Source of the DNA: Venturia oleaginea
Taxonomy: Eukaryota; Ascomycota; Dothideomycetes; Venturiales; Venturiaceae
Direction of reading: 5' to 3'
NCBI GenBank assembly: GCA_013176395.1
Contig: JABMLP010000008.1
Coordinates: forward strand, 1,612,001-1,676,000
Length of the DNA stretch: 64,000 bases
Shown: piece by piece, positions 54,401 to 64,000 of the stretch
Layout: every line of letters starts with the position of its first letter
Position numbering within the stretch: position 1 is the stretch's first letter
Notes under the pieces: generated by a model
Database searches by the model: none
What the model saw: only the letters and a program-made list of their open reading frames with translations
What the model was told of the DNA's origin: nothing
Program-made: the position numbers and the translations under genes

Positions 54401-56297
54401 CAACCGCGACTGCGAACGACGCAAGGTCCTCTAGAACTTCTTCATCTGTCTCCTCCTTCATGTTGGCCAGTACATAAAGAGCCAATTCTGCGTACTCAAG
54501 CGGCGAGACATATTCGACCACGTGATGAGCTTCTCGCAGAACTCGGACGACTAGAGAGCGTAAATGGCTAGGACGTTCTCTGTCGTGTAGGAAGTTTGCT
54601 GTGATATCTTTGAAGTTCTGCAGCCAATTGGGGTTGGATGGAAACAGCAGGCGATCCTCGACACAATGTCTGACCAGGATCTCTGCTGCGAAATTGCTTA
54701 ACTCTGATCCAAGTCCAAAGTACAAGCGTGAAATGGCCTCCTGGTGGAGAACATCCAGCTCGGGAAATATGGCACTGAGAGAGGCGACAATGTAATCGAG
54801 GTTTTGAGCAGGAGTCCCTTCTTCTCGTTCCGTCCAGTTTGTCTTGCCGCTCATTGTGCTTCGATCATCACTCACTACAGAAGCTGTTCCGCTGTTGGAG
54901 GAAACCGGGCTGAAGTCGGAAAGATTCTTGCAGCCGATGATGATATCCACAAAATCATCCCATTCATGCTCTTGCCTGAGGACCATCTGAAGTACAGGGT
55001 CCGTAAAATAAGTCTTGAAATGTACCAGGACATCGGCAGCAAATTTACGATCCCTGTTTTGAAGCGCGTTCCGTATGGCAGCCAACAGGCGATGAAGGGG
55101 TATTCTGGGAAATTCGTTTTGACCATCAAGTTCGAATAGATGCGCGACAACACGAAATGCGCCACGATTTGTGTGCTTTTCCATGCTGGTCTCCGCACTC
55201 GCTTGGAACTGGTTGATGTATAAGGTGACTGCAATTTCCGCGAGGTGGGAGTGAAAGATGTTGCTGAGAGCATCCCAGGTTTCGTCTTTTAAAGGTCTGA
55301 TTTGTACGTAGATGTCAGACAACAGATCCAGACATGGTTTGATTGAGCAAGTCGGAACCTGGGTATAGGTAATCAGGGCGTTGATGACATTGATGGAATT
55401 TCCGAGATCCGATTGCGACTGACTCTCTCTGCAGATGCAGATGACTTGATTCAGCAGCAACCCGTAATCATGCTCTCCAAACAGCCGTGAATTGAACTTG
55501 ATCATGTCCACAACAAACTGGAATAACCCTTCGAAAGACTTCTCTTCCTCTGCACTTGAGCCACCTCGCGTCCTCCTCTCTGCCTTGCGAACTTTGAAGA
55601 CAACCTTGTAGTGAGCCATAAGAAGCTGAGCGACAAAGGGCGCAAGATCCGATTCCAAAGCCTCCACGTTTCTCCCGCGACTCGTCAGTCCTAGCAGGGC
55701 CTGGAAGCGTAGAGCAACATTTCTACTGTCGTCGAGCACTCGAATAGATTCGAAAAACATGCTCCGTTCCATTGGGGACAGGTCAGTCGAATTGACAAGG
55801 CTGACGAGTAAGCAATGACCAGCGCGAGAGGCTTCAGGGCTCTCATTGACCAGGAGATCTTGGCCCGCAGCCCATAGTATCAACGGCTTATTTACCCGGT
55901 AGTGGTCCAGCAACGCACATATCTTCGAGACAGCTGCAACACGCTCAGACAGCGGCCGGGCGGAGTCCAGTTGTAGTTTCAGTTGGGCGAGCTCTGGGGG
56001 TGCTCCGATGACCCGGTCATCTGTGGCCGGCCTTGGAAGAAGTCTCAAGATTGTTGCTCGCGTATCATGCTCCGAGAATGATCTCTTGTTCGCCAGCTCC
56101 CGTACAACATCGGACCTTGTGAAATCTGGGTGGACGGGTGTCAGACCCGGAGTCTGGACAGAGGCTTGCGAAGCGGACTTTGGACGGCCAGCCGTGAGGT
56201 TACGAAAGGCTTGAAGGATAGCAGAGGAGGAGGATTTCCGATCTGGGGTCCTCGGTGGCGCATCTCCAGGAGATGGAGGCATAAGTCTTGCGGACAA
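51471..56297 (-). CDS. TSC2: Tuberin-like Rheb GTPase-activating protein (Tsc2)
   Basis: A single uninterrupted exon of 1608 codons, unusual among the intron-bearing genes here. The N-terminal and central parts are HEAT-like helices of the tuberin family. The RapGAP domain lies at about residues 1285-1450, with KVGVIYIADGQND, FHIPTMMPTDFENDERCNNK and RHIGNDFVNIIWNESG, which holds the catalytic Asn thumb near residue 1390. Both ends are Ser/Pro-rich and probably disordered. With Tsc1, tuberin switches off Rheb and so restrains TOR signalling; this is known for fission yeast and animals, while budding yeast lacks the pair. TSC1 is not in this window. CSE1 lies head-to-head, 847 bp away. Confidence 0.92.
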   Translation of the reverse strand: MSARLMPPSPGDAPPRTPDRKSSSSAILQAFRNLTAGRPKSASQASVQTPGLTPVHPDFTRSDVVRELANKRSFSEHDTRATILRLLPRPATDDRVIGAPPELAQLKLQLDSARPLSERVAAVSKICALLDHYRVNKPLILWAAGQDLLVNESPEASRAGHCLLVSLVNSTDLSPMERSMFFESIRVLDDSRNVALRFQALLGLTSRGRNVEALESDLAPFVAQLLMAHYKVVFKVRKAERRTRGGSSAEEEKSFEGLFQFVVDMIKFNSRLFGEHDYGLLLNQVICICRESQSQSDLGNSINVINALITYTQVPTCSIKPCLDLLSDIYVQIRPLKDETWDALSNIFHSHLAEIAVTLYINQFQASAETSMEKHTNRGAFRVVAHLFELDGQNEFPRIPLHRLLAAIRNALQNRDRKFAADVLVHFKTYFTDPVLQMVLRQEHEWDDFVDIIIGCKNLSDFSPVSSNSGTASVVSDDRSTMSGKTNWTEREEGTPAQNLDYIVASLSAIFPELDVLHQEAISRLYFGLGSELSNFAAEILVRHCVEDRLLFPSNPNWLQNFKDITANFLHDRERPSHLRSLVVRVLREAHHVVEYVSPLEYAELALYVLANMKEETDEEVLEDLASFAVAVVERADNDLFASILSIFHATVFQGRLSTSMSQSFSPVAGYPVGVSVYPKASLCRVAARNVIRMFIGNANKSATKAEALFDFVREVAASNECATDARICSIKLLFRLRATSDYAVYIRPLPESESVAAVLCRTVESASLAGYSDDVPQRDPRNVSNGGVQTSRSKTFSIKRPVLPLWFYPGPKGLPEEPPHEPSRCLYSFLDPSVEAAPGRTALKFTHWLETIIDLLQQQDTDWEVYSYVVVHLGAQLSNQNLFRGAIPQVRFLRNVLCDQIRSSSFHDPPTYTSLKKADVAICLFHIQTMLVSYHSHYARSEEDELVRSFILGIGSWDRTSKWCIHALTVCCHELPLSVSKHLDNILQKMSQIITQPQIAIHILEFLVMLARLPELYKNFREDEYKLVFGVSFRYLQHAKEQQLKEATRDLNSPSASRQGKTVRHRDSIRQLRILNDHDISSKRRPETEDFPQYVYALAYHVITFWYMNLKLQDRPMYRPWIAEKLTYTDNHGKEHIEDQALVTMDMMDKIAYSDRDETKHDPNFSKETDGEVSQRTWVIGYSLLTVETAGRTGLSQITRRRPSGTKYFIFKPALTSPPRHQVPLTTGLAAEQFYSSSYIGVLPEDVMQEFYSSYNVFDPRAPHPIPLPANDDTVARLIRAFDLNSTVDGHKVGVIYIADGQNDEVEILKNTYGSAEYTSFIGNLGFLTRVKGAKFSLQGLDQRDDIDGEYTYCWRDRATEIIFHIPTMMPTDFENDERCNNKKRHIGNDFVNIIWNESGHPFDFNTFPSQFNYVYIVITPETKHSFTSLRDKDNMPQLFYKVQVLSQPGFPEISPAAETKVLNGKALPDFVRLLALNASVFSLVWRDREGGEHVSPWRNRLREIKRLRDRYASQGPPTLSHPGSSPSPANGTTSMSNNIPPSTQEKTLSDASKGLSVMSSPSQNRERGTSALSYRISTATFSGSDNLSRSSLTASSRSDGNGNETD

Positions 56298-57144
56298 GGG
56301 AAGCTCTGGTGGCTATTTCGCTCTATGAGATTCTCAGTGATGATTAGCTGTAAGCTCAGCTGGGTGAGGAGGGACGACAGCGGCAGCGAGCGTGAAGGTA
56401 TTGTAAAGGTGAGGAATCTCGTCGACGTTCGCCATCGAAATCAGGGCGACATGACCATAGCGGGATTGTTGGAGTGGGCAGTGTATAGCTGGGGATTTCA
56501 AGCATGTGCAGGGTCTCATGGCGTGGTATGGGCAGCTGAGACGTTCGGTCGTCCCCGTCCCCAATGCGTGATATCTTGTGAATCTCGCGGGCCTCATCCG
56601 TCTCGACGATCATGTAGGCACTACTCCGAAACCCCGCCATCTGCAATTTCCTTTCCTTTCGTGGAGGCGACTTGATACATCAACGGAAACAACTCACCTC
56701 TTCTTTCGCTTTCGCCGACATAGGGTCTGTTTGGGGCTTCAGCGGCGCATACGGGGGGGGGTGAAGGTTGTAAACTGGCGGGGCTGCGGCGTGGGATAAG
56801 GAGGGTGAGGGTGTCTAGAGGCAGCGGAGCGCGGCGATTGATCCTACTTGAGCGTATATAGTGAGAACCTGTAGGCGACCATTTCAGAGTTCGTCGCGTC
56901 AGATGGATGTTTTCATCGTGACTCTGCCTGTCGCACTCATCGGCCGCGAGTGGCAATAGATAGTAGGCACAGGCACAAGCGCATATCTGAGTCCGGTCTA
57001 TGATTTGTGAGTCCGGCTTCGCGAATCGCATCGAGCTTGTGCTTGGACATAGAAAACAACAGGCTTACAAACAAACACCACACTATTTACAGCACCAACA
57101 ACGACCGGCCACATTATTCCAGCGAGACGATCGTTCCCGCAAGG
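56298..57144. promoter_or_regulatory. 847-bp shared intergenic region TSC2/CSE1
   Basis: Both genes diverge from here. Open frames seen on both strands are short and overlapping, and none is supported. A G-run is at 56752-56760. Confidence 0.55.
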
Positions 57145-60100
57145 ATGGCTGCCAACCTGCAAACCATCATTCAGCTGCTGGAGGCCAGTCAAGTCCCGTC
57201 ACAGACGAAACAAGGTATGTAAATATTATCGACAAAACAATTATCCATGGTTTCCGCCCAGTGAGTACGTCCAGTAGAAAACACAAAGCTGACTTACCGC
57301 TACAGCTGAAGCAGCACTCAAGCTTGAAGAAGACAAGGCTGGCTTTTCTATCAACCTCCTCCAAATCGTCGCCGCAGCTGACACGCCCCCTCATGTGCGA
57401 TTGGGCGCCGCCCTCGCTTTCAAAAACTTCATACGCCGGAATTGGGTCGATGCCGCGGGCAGCTACAAATTGAAAGAGTCAGAGGTCCATGCGATCAAAT
57501 CTGAGCTTGTTGGTCTCATGACCGTCGTCCCAACGACCATTCAAATACAACTGGGCGAAGCCGTCAGTTTAATCGCTGAAAGCGACTTCTGGGAGAGATG
57601 GGATACTCTGGTCGACGACCTGGCTGGCCGCCTTACATCAGACAACGCACTTGTCAATAATGGAGTCCTCCAAGTCGCACATTCCATCTTCAAGAGATGG
57701 CGTCCTCTATTCCGCTCCGACGAGCTATTCACCGAGATCAACCATGTCTTGTCGAAATTCAGCAGGCCGTTCCTCCTCCTACTCCAACACACTGACCAGG
57801 CCATTACACGAAACCAGAATAATAAGGTCGCTCTGGAACAAAATTTTAGCACGCTGAATCTCATCGTGAAAATCTTCTTCGACTTATCCAGCCAAGATCT
57901 GCCTCCAGACTTCGAAGAGAACCTTGCAGACATCTGCACCATTCTACACAAATATCTTGCCTACGATAATCCTCTTTTACATTCCGGCGATGATACTGAG
58001 ACAGGGGTACAAGAATACGTGAAGGCTGGCATATTTGAGGTTCTCACACTGTATGTGCAGAAATACGAGGACGCCTTCGGGACGCTCTTGCACCAGTTCA
58101 TAGGTAGCTCGTGGCAATTCCTGACCTCCATTGGCGCTGAGACAAAGTATGATGTACTGGTCAGCAAGGCCCTGCAATTCCTGACCGCCGTGGCGAGCAT
58201 ACAAACGCATGCGCAGGCGTTCAATAACGAGGCAACACTGAACGAGGTTGTTGAGAAGGTCGTCTTGCCCAATCTCGCACTTCGTGAATCCGACCAGGAG
58301 CTTTTCGAGGATGAGCCCATCGAATTCATCAGGCGGGACTTGGAAGGCTCGGACAGCGACACAAGAAGACGCGCTGCGACGGACTTTTTGAAGAAACTCA
58401 TGGAGCAGTTCGAAAAATTGGTAACGGATGTCGTTACTAAATACATCAATCACTACATTCAGGACTATGCCAGCAACCGAGCCAAGAACTGGAGGTCCAA
58501 GGATACCGCTGTCTACTTGTTCTGTTCCATTGCTGCCAAAGGAGCAAGCACTGCTGCTAAGGGTGTGCAGACCACGAACTCATATGTTGATGTGCTGGAT
58601 TTTTTCCAAAAGAACATCGCGGAAGATCTCACTGGTACAAACGTGCACCCCATTCTACAGGTCGACTCGATCAAGTTCATCTACGTTTTCCGGTCGCAAT
58701 TCACCCCACAACACTGGCTCGCTGCTTTCCCTCTGCTCGTCCAGCATCTTAATTCTTCCAACTACGTCATTTACACTTACGCCGCCATTGCCGTCGAGCG
58801 CGCTCTTTACCTCACCACAGATGACAAGCAACCGATAATACCCCAAGCCGAGGTGCTGGCTCTGTCCAAGGATCTGTTACAGCATCTCTTCAAGCTCATA
58901 CAACAGGAGTCTGCTCCTGAGAAGATTCAAGAAAACGAGTTCTTGATGCGATGCGTCATGCGTGTTCTTATCGTCATCCGTGAAGGCGTGGTTCCCATCA
59001 CAGATCTTGTTCTTCGAAACTTCACAAATATCACAATGGTCATTCGTCACAATCCCTCTAACCCACGCTTTTACTACTACCACTTCGAAGGCATTGGTGC
59101 TCTCGTTCGCTTCGCTGCACCTGCAAATCCCGGCAAGCTCGAGAACACCCTTTACGATCCCTTTGCGGCTGTTCTTCAATCCGATGTGCAAGAGTTCATG
59201 CCATACGTTTTCCAAATATTTGCGGCATTGCTCGAGGCCAACCCATCTGGAACTCTCGGAGAGTACTACCAACAACTCATTCAGCCTGTTCTGATGCCAT
59301 CTTTGTGGGACTCGAAGGGTAATGTACCCGCCCTGGTTCGCTTGCTCTCCGCTATGATACTTCGAGGTTCTGACTACATTGTCTCACACAATCAAATTGA
59401 ACCAATATTGGGTATCTTCCAGAAGCTCATCACCACCAGGGCGCATGAATCACACGGTTTCGATTTGCTCGAGGCGGTCGTGGGCACCTTCTCAGCACAA
59501 GTGTTGGAGCCGTATTTCCACACTATCATTTCACTCATGCTCGCACGGTTGTCGAACTCAAAGACCGAGAACTTTACTTCGCGATTCGTTCGATTTTACC
59601 ACTTCGTTTCGGCTCGTGACGACAAAGGTTTAGGAACAGACCTTTTTATTAAGACCTCGGATCTTGTACAGCCTGAGTAAGTTGTGAGTTATTCTGTTTA
59701 CCGCGACCATACTAATCATTTCAACTTCTAGCGTATTCAAGCCTCTATACCTCACCATCATCCTTCCCGACACACAAAAACTCACCCGACCGTTCGACCG
59801 AAAGACAGCCGTCGTATCCTTCACAAAGATCTTAGCAGATTCCCAAGCCTTCATCGAGCGTTACCAAAAAGGATGGGCACTCACCTGCGAGGCTCTCCTC
59901 AAACTTCTCGTCAATCCTCCTGTTGCGACGGCGAATGACGACATCATTGCTGACCAGGATGTTGATGATTTGAGCTTCGGGGTTGGGTTCACACAGCTGA
60001 ACACTTGCCGGAAGGTACCCCAAGATCGATTCCCGGAGATTAAGGATGTAAAGGTTTGGGTTGGGACGTATCTCAAGGATGCGGACAAGAGACACAGTGG

Positions 60101-60173
60101 ACGCATTGGGCAGTATGTGACTTCGAGGTTAAGTGCTGAGGCGAGGACTGCGTTGACGCAGGTTATGAGTTAG
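57145..60173 (+). CDS. CSE1: Exportin Cse1/CAS (importin-alpha re-exporter)
   Basis: Three exons: 57145-57214, 57306-59676 and 59732-60173, 960 residues, the normal length for Cse1. The importin-beta N-terminal domain is at about residues 20-95 (AEAALKLEED, VRLGAALAFKNFIRRNW). The Cse1 domain and CAS/CSE C-terminal domain follow (blocks NSSNYVIYTYAAIAVERAL, ENEFLMRCVMRVL, HNPSNPRFYYYHFEGIGALV). Cse1 binds importin-alpha with RanGTP and returns it to the cytoplasm. Introns 1 (GTATGT) and 2 (GTAAGT, TACTAAT branch) have normal borders and phases 1 and 2. The start at 57145 (aaggATGG) is the only good one. Confidence 0.96.
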
Positions 60174-61152
60174 ATGGGGAGTTTGTCCGTGTGGGCAGAA
60201 AAGGCGTGAAAGTAAGAGTACGGCATGGCATGGCATTTTTAGAGATGAGGTTCTCATTTCTACGCATTTTGGCGCGTGATGGGCGTCCTTTACAATGAAA
60301 AGTTTGGGGTTCAATGATATGAGGGGAATGAAAAGTCGATGAGATGGGAAAGAAGAATTTTGATACCAATGGTAGAGCTGTTGGAGGGAGGTATGGGTGT
60401 ATATGAGATATTGATTGATTGATGAGACTCGAGGAAGGTGAAGATGAGGAGGTGTGTATGTGTGTTGTGTTGATCGAACCAATGAGACCTCATGTCCTAG
60501 GACAAAATTCCCTTAAAGGAGTAGCAGGTATTAGATGGATGATAAGTAGTTAATTCAACGATGATACATCTATGTTTGGTGTATGTGGGTTTGTGGTTCT
60601 GTGAAAGGGGAAAAAACTATGCGTAGTTCTTTTAAGGAGAGGTGAGGATTTGTCTTCTAGGTAGTTATTGTGGTAGATGCTTTTTACTTCCACTTCTACT
60701 TCTTCCTCTTCTTCTTTTTCTTATTTTTCCTCTACGGCGTTACGTCGGTAGGGGGATATAGGAATATAGGAAGAGGTTAATAGGATTGAGAAAGAGATTT
60801 AAGATATATGATATATGATTGTAACGAAGAGAATCGGTTACGGATAGGAAAGTTTATCAAATTACTCGGGGTGAAAAGCGAGGACGGATCTTGATTATTC
60901 TAGGAAGTAAGATCTTTCGATACTTGCAGAGCGTGTTATAGCCCTCTTTTCTTTCCCCCCTTCAAATAACTAGAAAGGTTGATGTTTAGATTTATGATTG
61001 CTAAACTGTAGGTGGGAAGAGATATCCCCCACCTCACCATTCTTGGATGAATCATTATCAATGATTATGTTACCACTAATAATTCCAATCTAGACCACAT
61101 GATTCCCGCGTAACGATCACATCAGCCCCTCATCAACCATCCCAACCTCAAC
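60174..61152. other. 0.98-kb convergent spacer
   Basis: Contains the 3' ends of CSE1 and the permease gene, with a pyrimidine-rich stretch at about 60685-60735. No gene seen. Confidence 0.6.
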
Positions 61153-62915
61153 CTAAACTTTCTTCAACTCCTCATCCCCAAATGTACCTTTGCTATTAGA
61201 AGATCCCCCATTCACAGCACCACCATCTCGTGTCCCAACTCTCTCCCCATCAAGACCAACAACACCCGCCTCATCTGGATCGAGATCTTTGGGAACAGGT
61301 GGGCCTGTGAAGACCTTCCTACCGCGAACGATATAGAAGAGGACACTTATCCCCGCGAATCCGGCGAATACGACGGAGGCGTAGTTCATAGTCGATGGTG
61401 TAACGGGGAGAGCGACAGGCATGCAGAAAATGATGACTGAGAAACAGATCCAGATGATAGTGAGAGCATTAATGAAGAATCCGAATTTACCAAGTGAGTA
61501 AGGTGAATTCTTGACGGCGCGTCGTCCACGCAGTAGAGAGATGAAGATTGGGATTCCGTAGGAGGTGGAGAGACAGATTGTCGCGACACCAGTGAATGAG
61601 TTAAACGCGGCCGTGGAACCAAAGTAAATACATCCGAGGATACAATCAACAACAGCAGATAAGATAAGAGCATTAAGCGGAATATCAAATCTCCCATTTA
61701 CTTTTCTGAAAGCCGAGGAACCGGGGATTGCGCCGTCTCTAGCGAAAGCGTAGGTGCAACGACTAGCGGCGGTGAGAGCCCCAACACCAGCGAAGAAGAG
61801 AATACCGAGGATGAGGAAGAGGAGGCCGAATCCGCCGGCTGCGGAGCCGGTTACTGTTTTGAAGAGGAGACCGATGGGTTGGCCGTTTGCGACGGAGAGG
61901 AGGAGGGAGACGTCTGGGAGGACGAAGAGGATGGGGATTAGGTAGATTACTCCTGTTATGCCTGCTGCGGCGACGGAGAGGACGATGGCGCGGGGGACTT
62001 CGCGTTCGGGGTTTTGGACTTCTTCGCACATTGCTGCGACCATTCCGTAGCCTGTGAGGGTGTATGCTGCTTGGAGGAGACCGACGAGGAATGCCCATCC
62101 GGCTGGCCTAAAGAATGATCAGATGCTTACGTTAAGGGATACTTGGACTAGAGGACCACTTACCATCCACTGGCTGAAGCATCGTAATGCGTGAACACAA
62201 ATTCACCAGATCTCTTGTCGTCTGCCATGGCTAGAATTGTGATCATGATGATAATGACACTAGCACCAGTCCAGTAAATGCAGATCTTGTTGATCAGATC
62301 CAAGTATTTTGCTCCGAAAACGTTGACCAAAAAGCAGATCAGGATGACAGCCCAGAACATAAGGACAGTTTGGTAGGCGTTTGCCACAAAGTCCTCGTTC
62401 CAAAGACTGATGGCACTGAGAATCAATTGACCACCCGAGAAGCAAATACTGAGCGTGACTGTCCAATTACCAACAAGAGTAAGCCATCCCGTGATCCAAG
62501 AGGCTGTGGAGGCCCATTCGCGGGTTGATAGCATGGCGCTCCAGTAGTAAACTCCTCCGGCGGTGGGATAAACGGCGCAAATTTCAGCGAGCGAGGCGGC
62601 GATGGAAAGGGAGATCAGAGAGACAAGAACCCATCCCCATAGAACTGTCACACTTTGTCCATCAGTCAGGGAGATGTACATTGTCGTCGAGATACCGAAT
62701 GGAACAGCCATGATAGCAAAAGACCTGATTTGGAGTTAGCGTTCAATCGCAAGGAGTGGTGATATAGATGGATCTTACATTCCCAGAACACTCAACATAC
62801 TCAGATTCCTGGGTAGTTCAGACTCATATCCCATAGTCGCCAAAGCATTATCCGCCTTGACATGGACGGAGCCCCTCCGGCCACTCGCAACAGACGTCTT
62901 GTGTGATTCCGACAT
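61153..62915 (-). CDS. GABA permease-like amino acid transporter (APC family)
   Basis: Three exons on the minus strand: 62915-62779, 62724-62164 and 62107-61153, 550 residues. About twelve membrane segments are seen. Family blocks are LSVLGMSFAIMAVPFGIS, EICAVYPTAGGVYYWSAML, GYGMVAAMCEEVQNPEREVP and LTAASRCTYAFARDGAIPG. These place it in the amino acid/choline transporter branch with fungal GABA permeases (GabA/Uga4-type). It should take up GABA, choline or related amines at the plasma membrane; the exact substrate is not given by the sequence. The hydrophilic N-terminus (about 40 residues) and Gly/Ser-rich C-terminus are typical. Introns are GT..AG, in phase 2 both times. Confidence 0.92.
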
Positions 62916-63436
62916 TCTGAACCAAGCTCTTTCCAAAAAGTCGATTCGTGAGGGAGTTCAAGAAGGCTGATCGCGAACAAGCGTCGGCGAATGTTGATAT
63001 AAGGCTCCCTCGATCAATCTCCCGGAGTGAATCCCGAGCTATCCCGCAATTTTGATAGGAGATCCTTGCGTGTGAGGCCGCGAGACGAACTATTCGGTGC
63101 TATCTCTCCTTGTTGGCTTCCAGAAGGAATTTGAGAGCTTTATCTCAGGTCGGTATCCACGGCACACGTGAGCGTGATAGCCACGCGTGGGAAACAGGTA
63201 GTCATCGCGCTGTACCTGTCAATGTACCATGGTTGATGCTCGGTCGACGACGATCGATGTCATACCGCAGGGCCAAGACTTCTCCACTTGCTCAACGGGT
63301 GAACCCTTTGGGGGCTTCTTCATGGGGTCAGTGCGTGATTGTCAGTCATCAATCTTAGTAAGCTTGGAGATACTGCGACACGTGACTGTGATGATTGAAA
63401 ACATGCCTTTTTGTGGTGTTATTGATCGTACTCACG
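62916..63436. other. Permease upstream region
   Basis: Holds the promoter and leader of the permease gene. No other gene seen. The retroposon begins at its right end. Confidence 0.55.
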
Positions 63437-64000
63437 AAAACAGCACACACAGCGAGAACTCAATTTTTGGAATTTACAGAAGTATCATCTAAGGATCATC
63501 AAAACACCTCTGCCAGTGGCCGCTCCGGCCTCTAGAGGCCATCGCGCGTCCCTCAGCGTCGATGAGATATCTCTAGAGTCGCCGTCGCGGCCACGGCAGA
63601 GCAAGCAGACGAATACATGAGCAAGCTACACGAACGATGCGTCCACCAAAGACAACAGCAACCATCTAGTCACTATCTCCCGGCTAGTCCATCACCCCAG
63701 ATGACACTGCAACGCTCCGAGTCGACGAGTCACTGCTAGAACGGCAATACCTTCAGCACAACTCAAACACCAGACGCCCGGTGCGCAACAATCGGCACCA
63801 CACACCACTGCAACGACTAGACAACCTCTCCCAACGTCTTGGCAAACCGTCCTGCTACAAGCTGTTGCCCAGAGCCTTGAGCCTCTCCCCAAACTGTTGC
63901 CTCCCAGTTATGGCATTGGCAAGAGTAGGTGCGCGACACAGTAAGTAGTAAGGACGCATAGAAGGAGCCTATTGGCGGCAAATCCCCTCCCTGTAAGCTA
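63437..64000 (+). mobile_element. Second copy of the composite retroposon or its parent LINE (cut by window edge)
   Basis: The 564 bp match 12440-13003 in the same orientation with about five or six substitutions and no net indel. Both copies start AAAACAGCACACACAGCGAG after unrelated flanks, which defines the 5' end of the element. It reaches into the first 353-bp repeat unit at the window edge. The rest lies outside, so this may be a full LINE or another short copy. Confidence 0.9.

Overview
The window is nuclear DNA of a filamentous ascomycete (Pezizomycotina). The genes carry short introns of about 45-70 bp with GT..AG ends and CTRAY-type branch points, the conserved proteins are fungal, and the mobile elements are typical fungal ones (Fot1/pogo, Tad-like LINE, Mutator-like, Tc1/mariner). 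A Leotiomycete-like fungus is plausible but cannot be fixed from this sequence. Most conserved genes had to be assembled across introns, and one (CENP-W) is visible only after splicing three tiny exons.

Layout. 0-3 kb: tail of a Tc1/mariner transposase, then gene-poor DNA. 3.1-5.3 kb: a DUF2828/vWA protein. 5.6-20.9 kb is a decayed, repeat-rich block: a dead LINE, a HET-domain pseudogene, a secreted subtilisin with a suspect splice acceptor, a 1.6-kb non-autonomous retroposon with a perfect 12-bp target duplication, an internally deleted Fot1-like element that still has an open reading frame, a Dcr2-type metallophosphatase and a cytochrome P450 pseudogene. 20.9-33.3 kb is a dense housekeeping block: VPS55, proteasome alpha subunit PRE5, CENP-W, LOC1, VPS68, the cohesin loader MAU2/Scc4 and an alpha/beta-hydrolase ester synthase. 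34.2-38.4 kb holds a second LINE fragment and a dead MULE. 40-46 kb: a small hypothetical gene, a SPATA20/YyaL-like thioredoxin-fold protein and a secreted CAP/PR-1 protein with two candidate last exons. 46.1-51.5 kb has no gene I can support and ends in a strongly A+C-skewed tract. 51.5-62.9 kb: TSC2 (tuberin), CSE1 exportin and a GABA-permease-like transporter. From 63.4 kb to the edge, a second copy of the 12.4-kb retroposon begins.

How the genes relate. VPS55 and VPS68, whose yeast products form one endosomal sorting complex, lie about 5 kb apart. CENP-W and MAU2 both act in chromosome segregation. VPS55/PRE5, LOC1/VPS68, MAU2/hydrolase and TSC2/CSE1 are head-to-head pairs sharing short intergenic regions. 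The transposon block is clearly separated from the housekeeping block, as expected of a genome with gene-rich and repeat-rich compartments.

Most noteworthy: (1) the 1.6-kb retroposon, which joins a tandem-repeat 5' module to a LINE-derived 3' end with an (AATC)n tail; (2) duplicated alternative terminal exons in the CAP/PR-1 gene; (3) the deleted Fot1-like element with a fused ORF; (4) linkage of VPS55 and VPS68; (5) a 224-bp hairpin inside an intron of the hydrolase gene.
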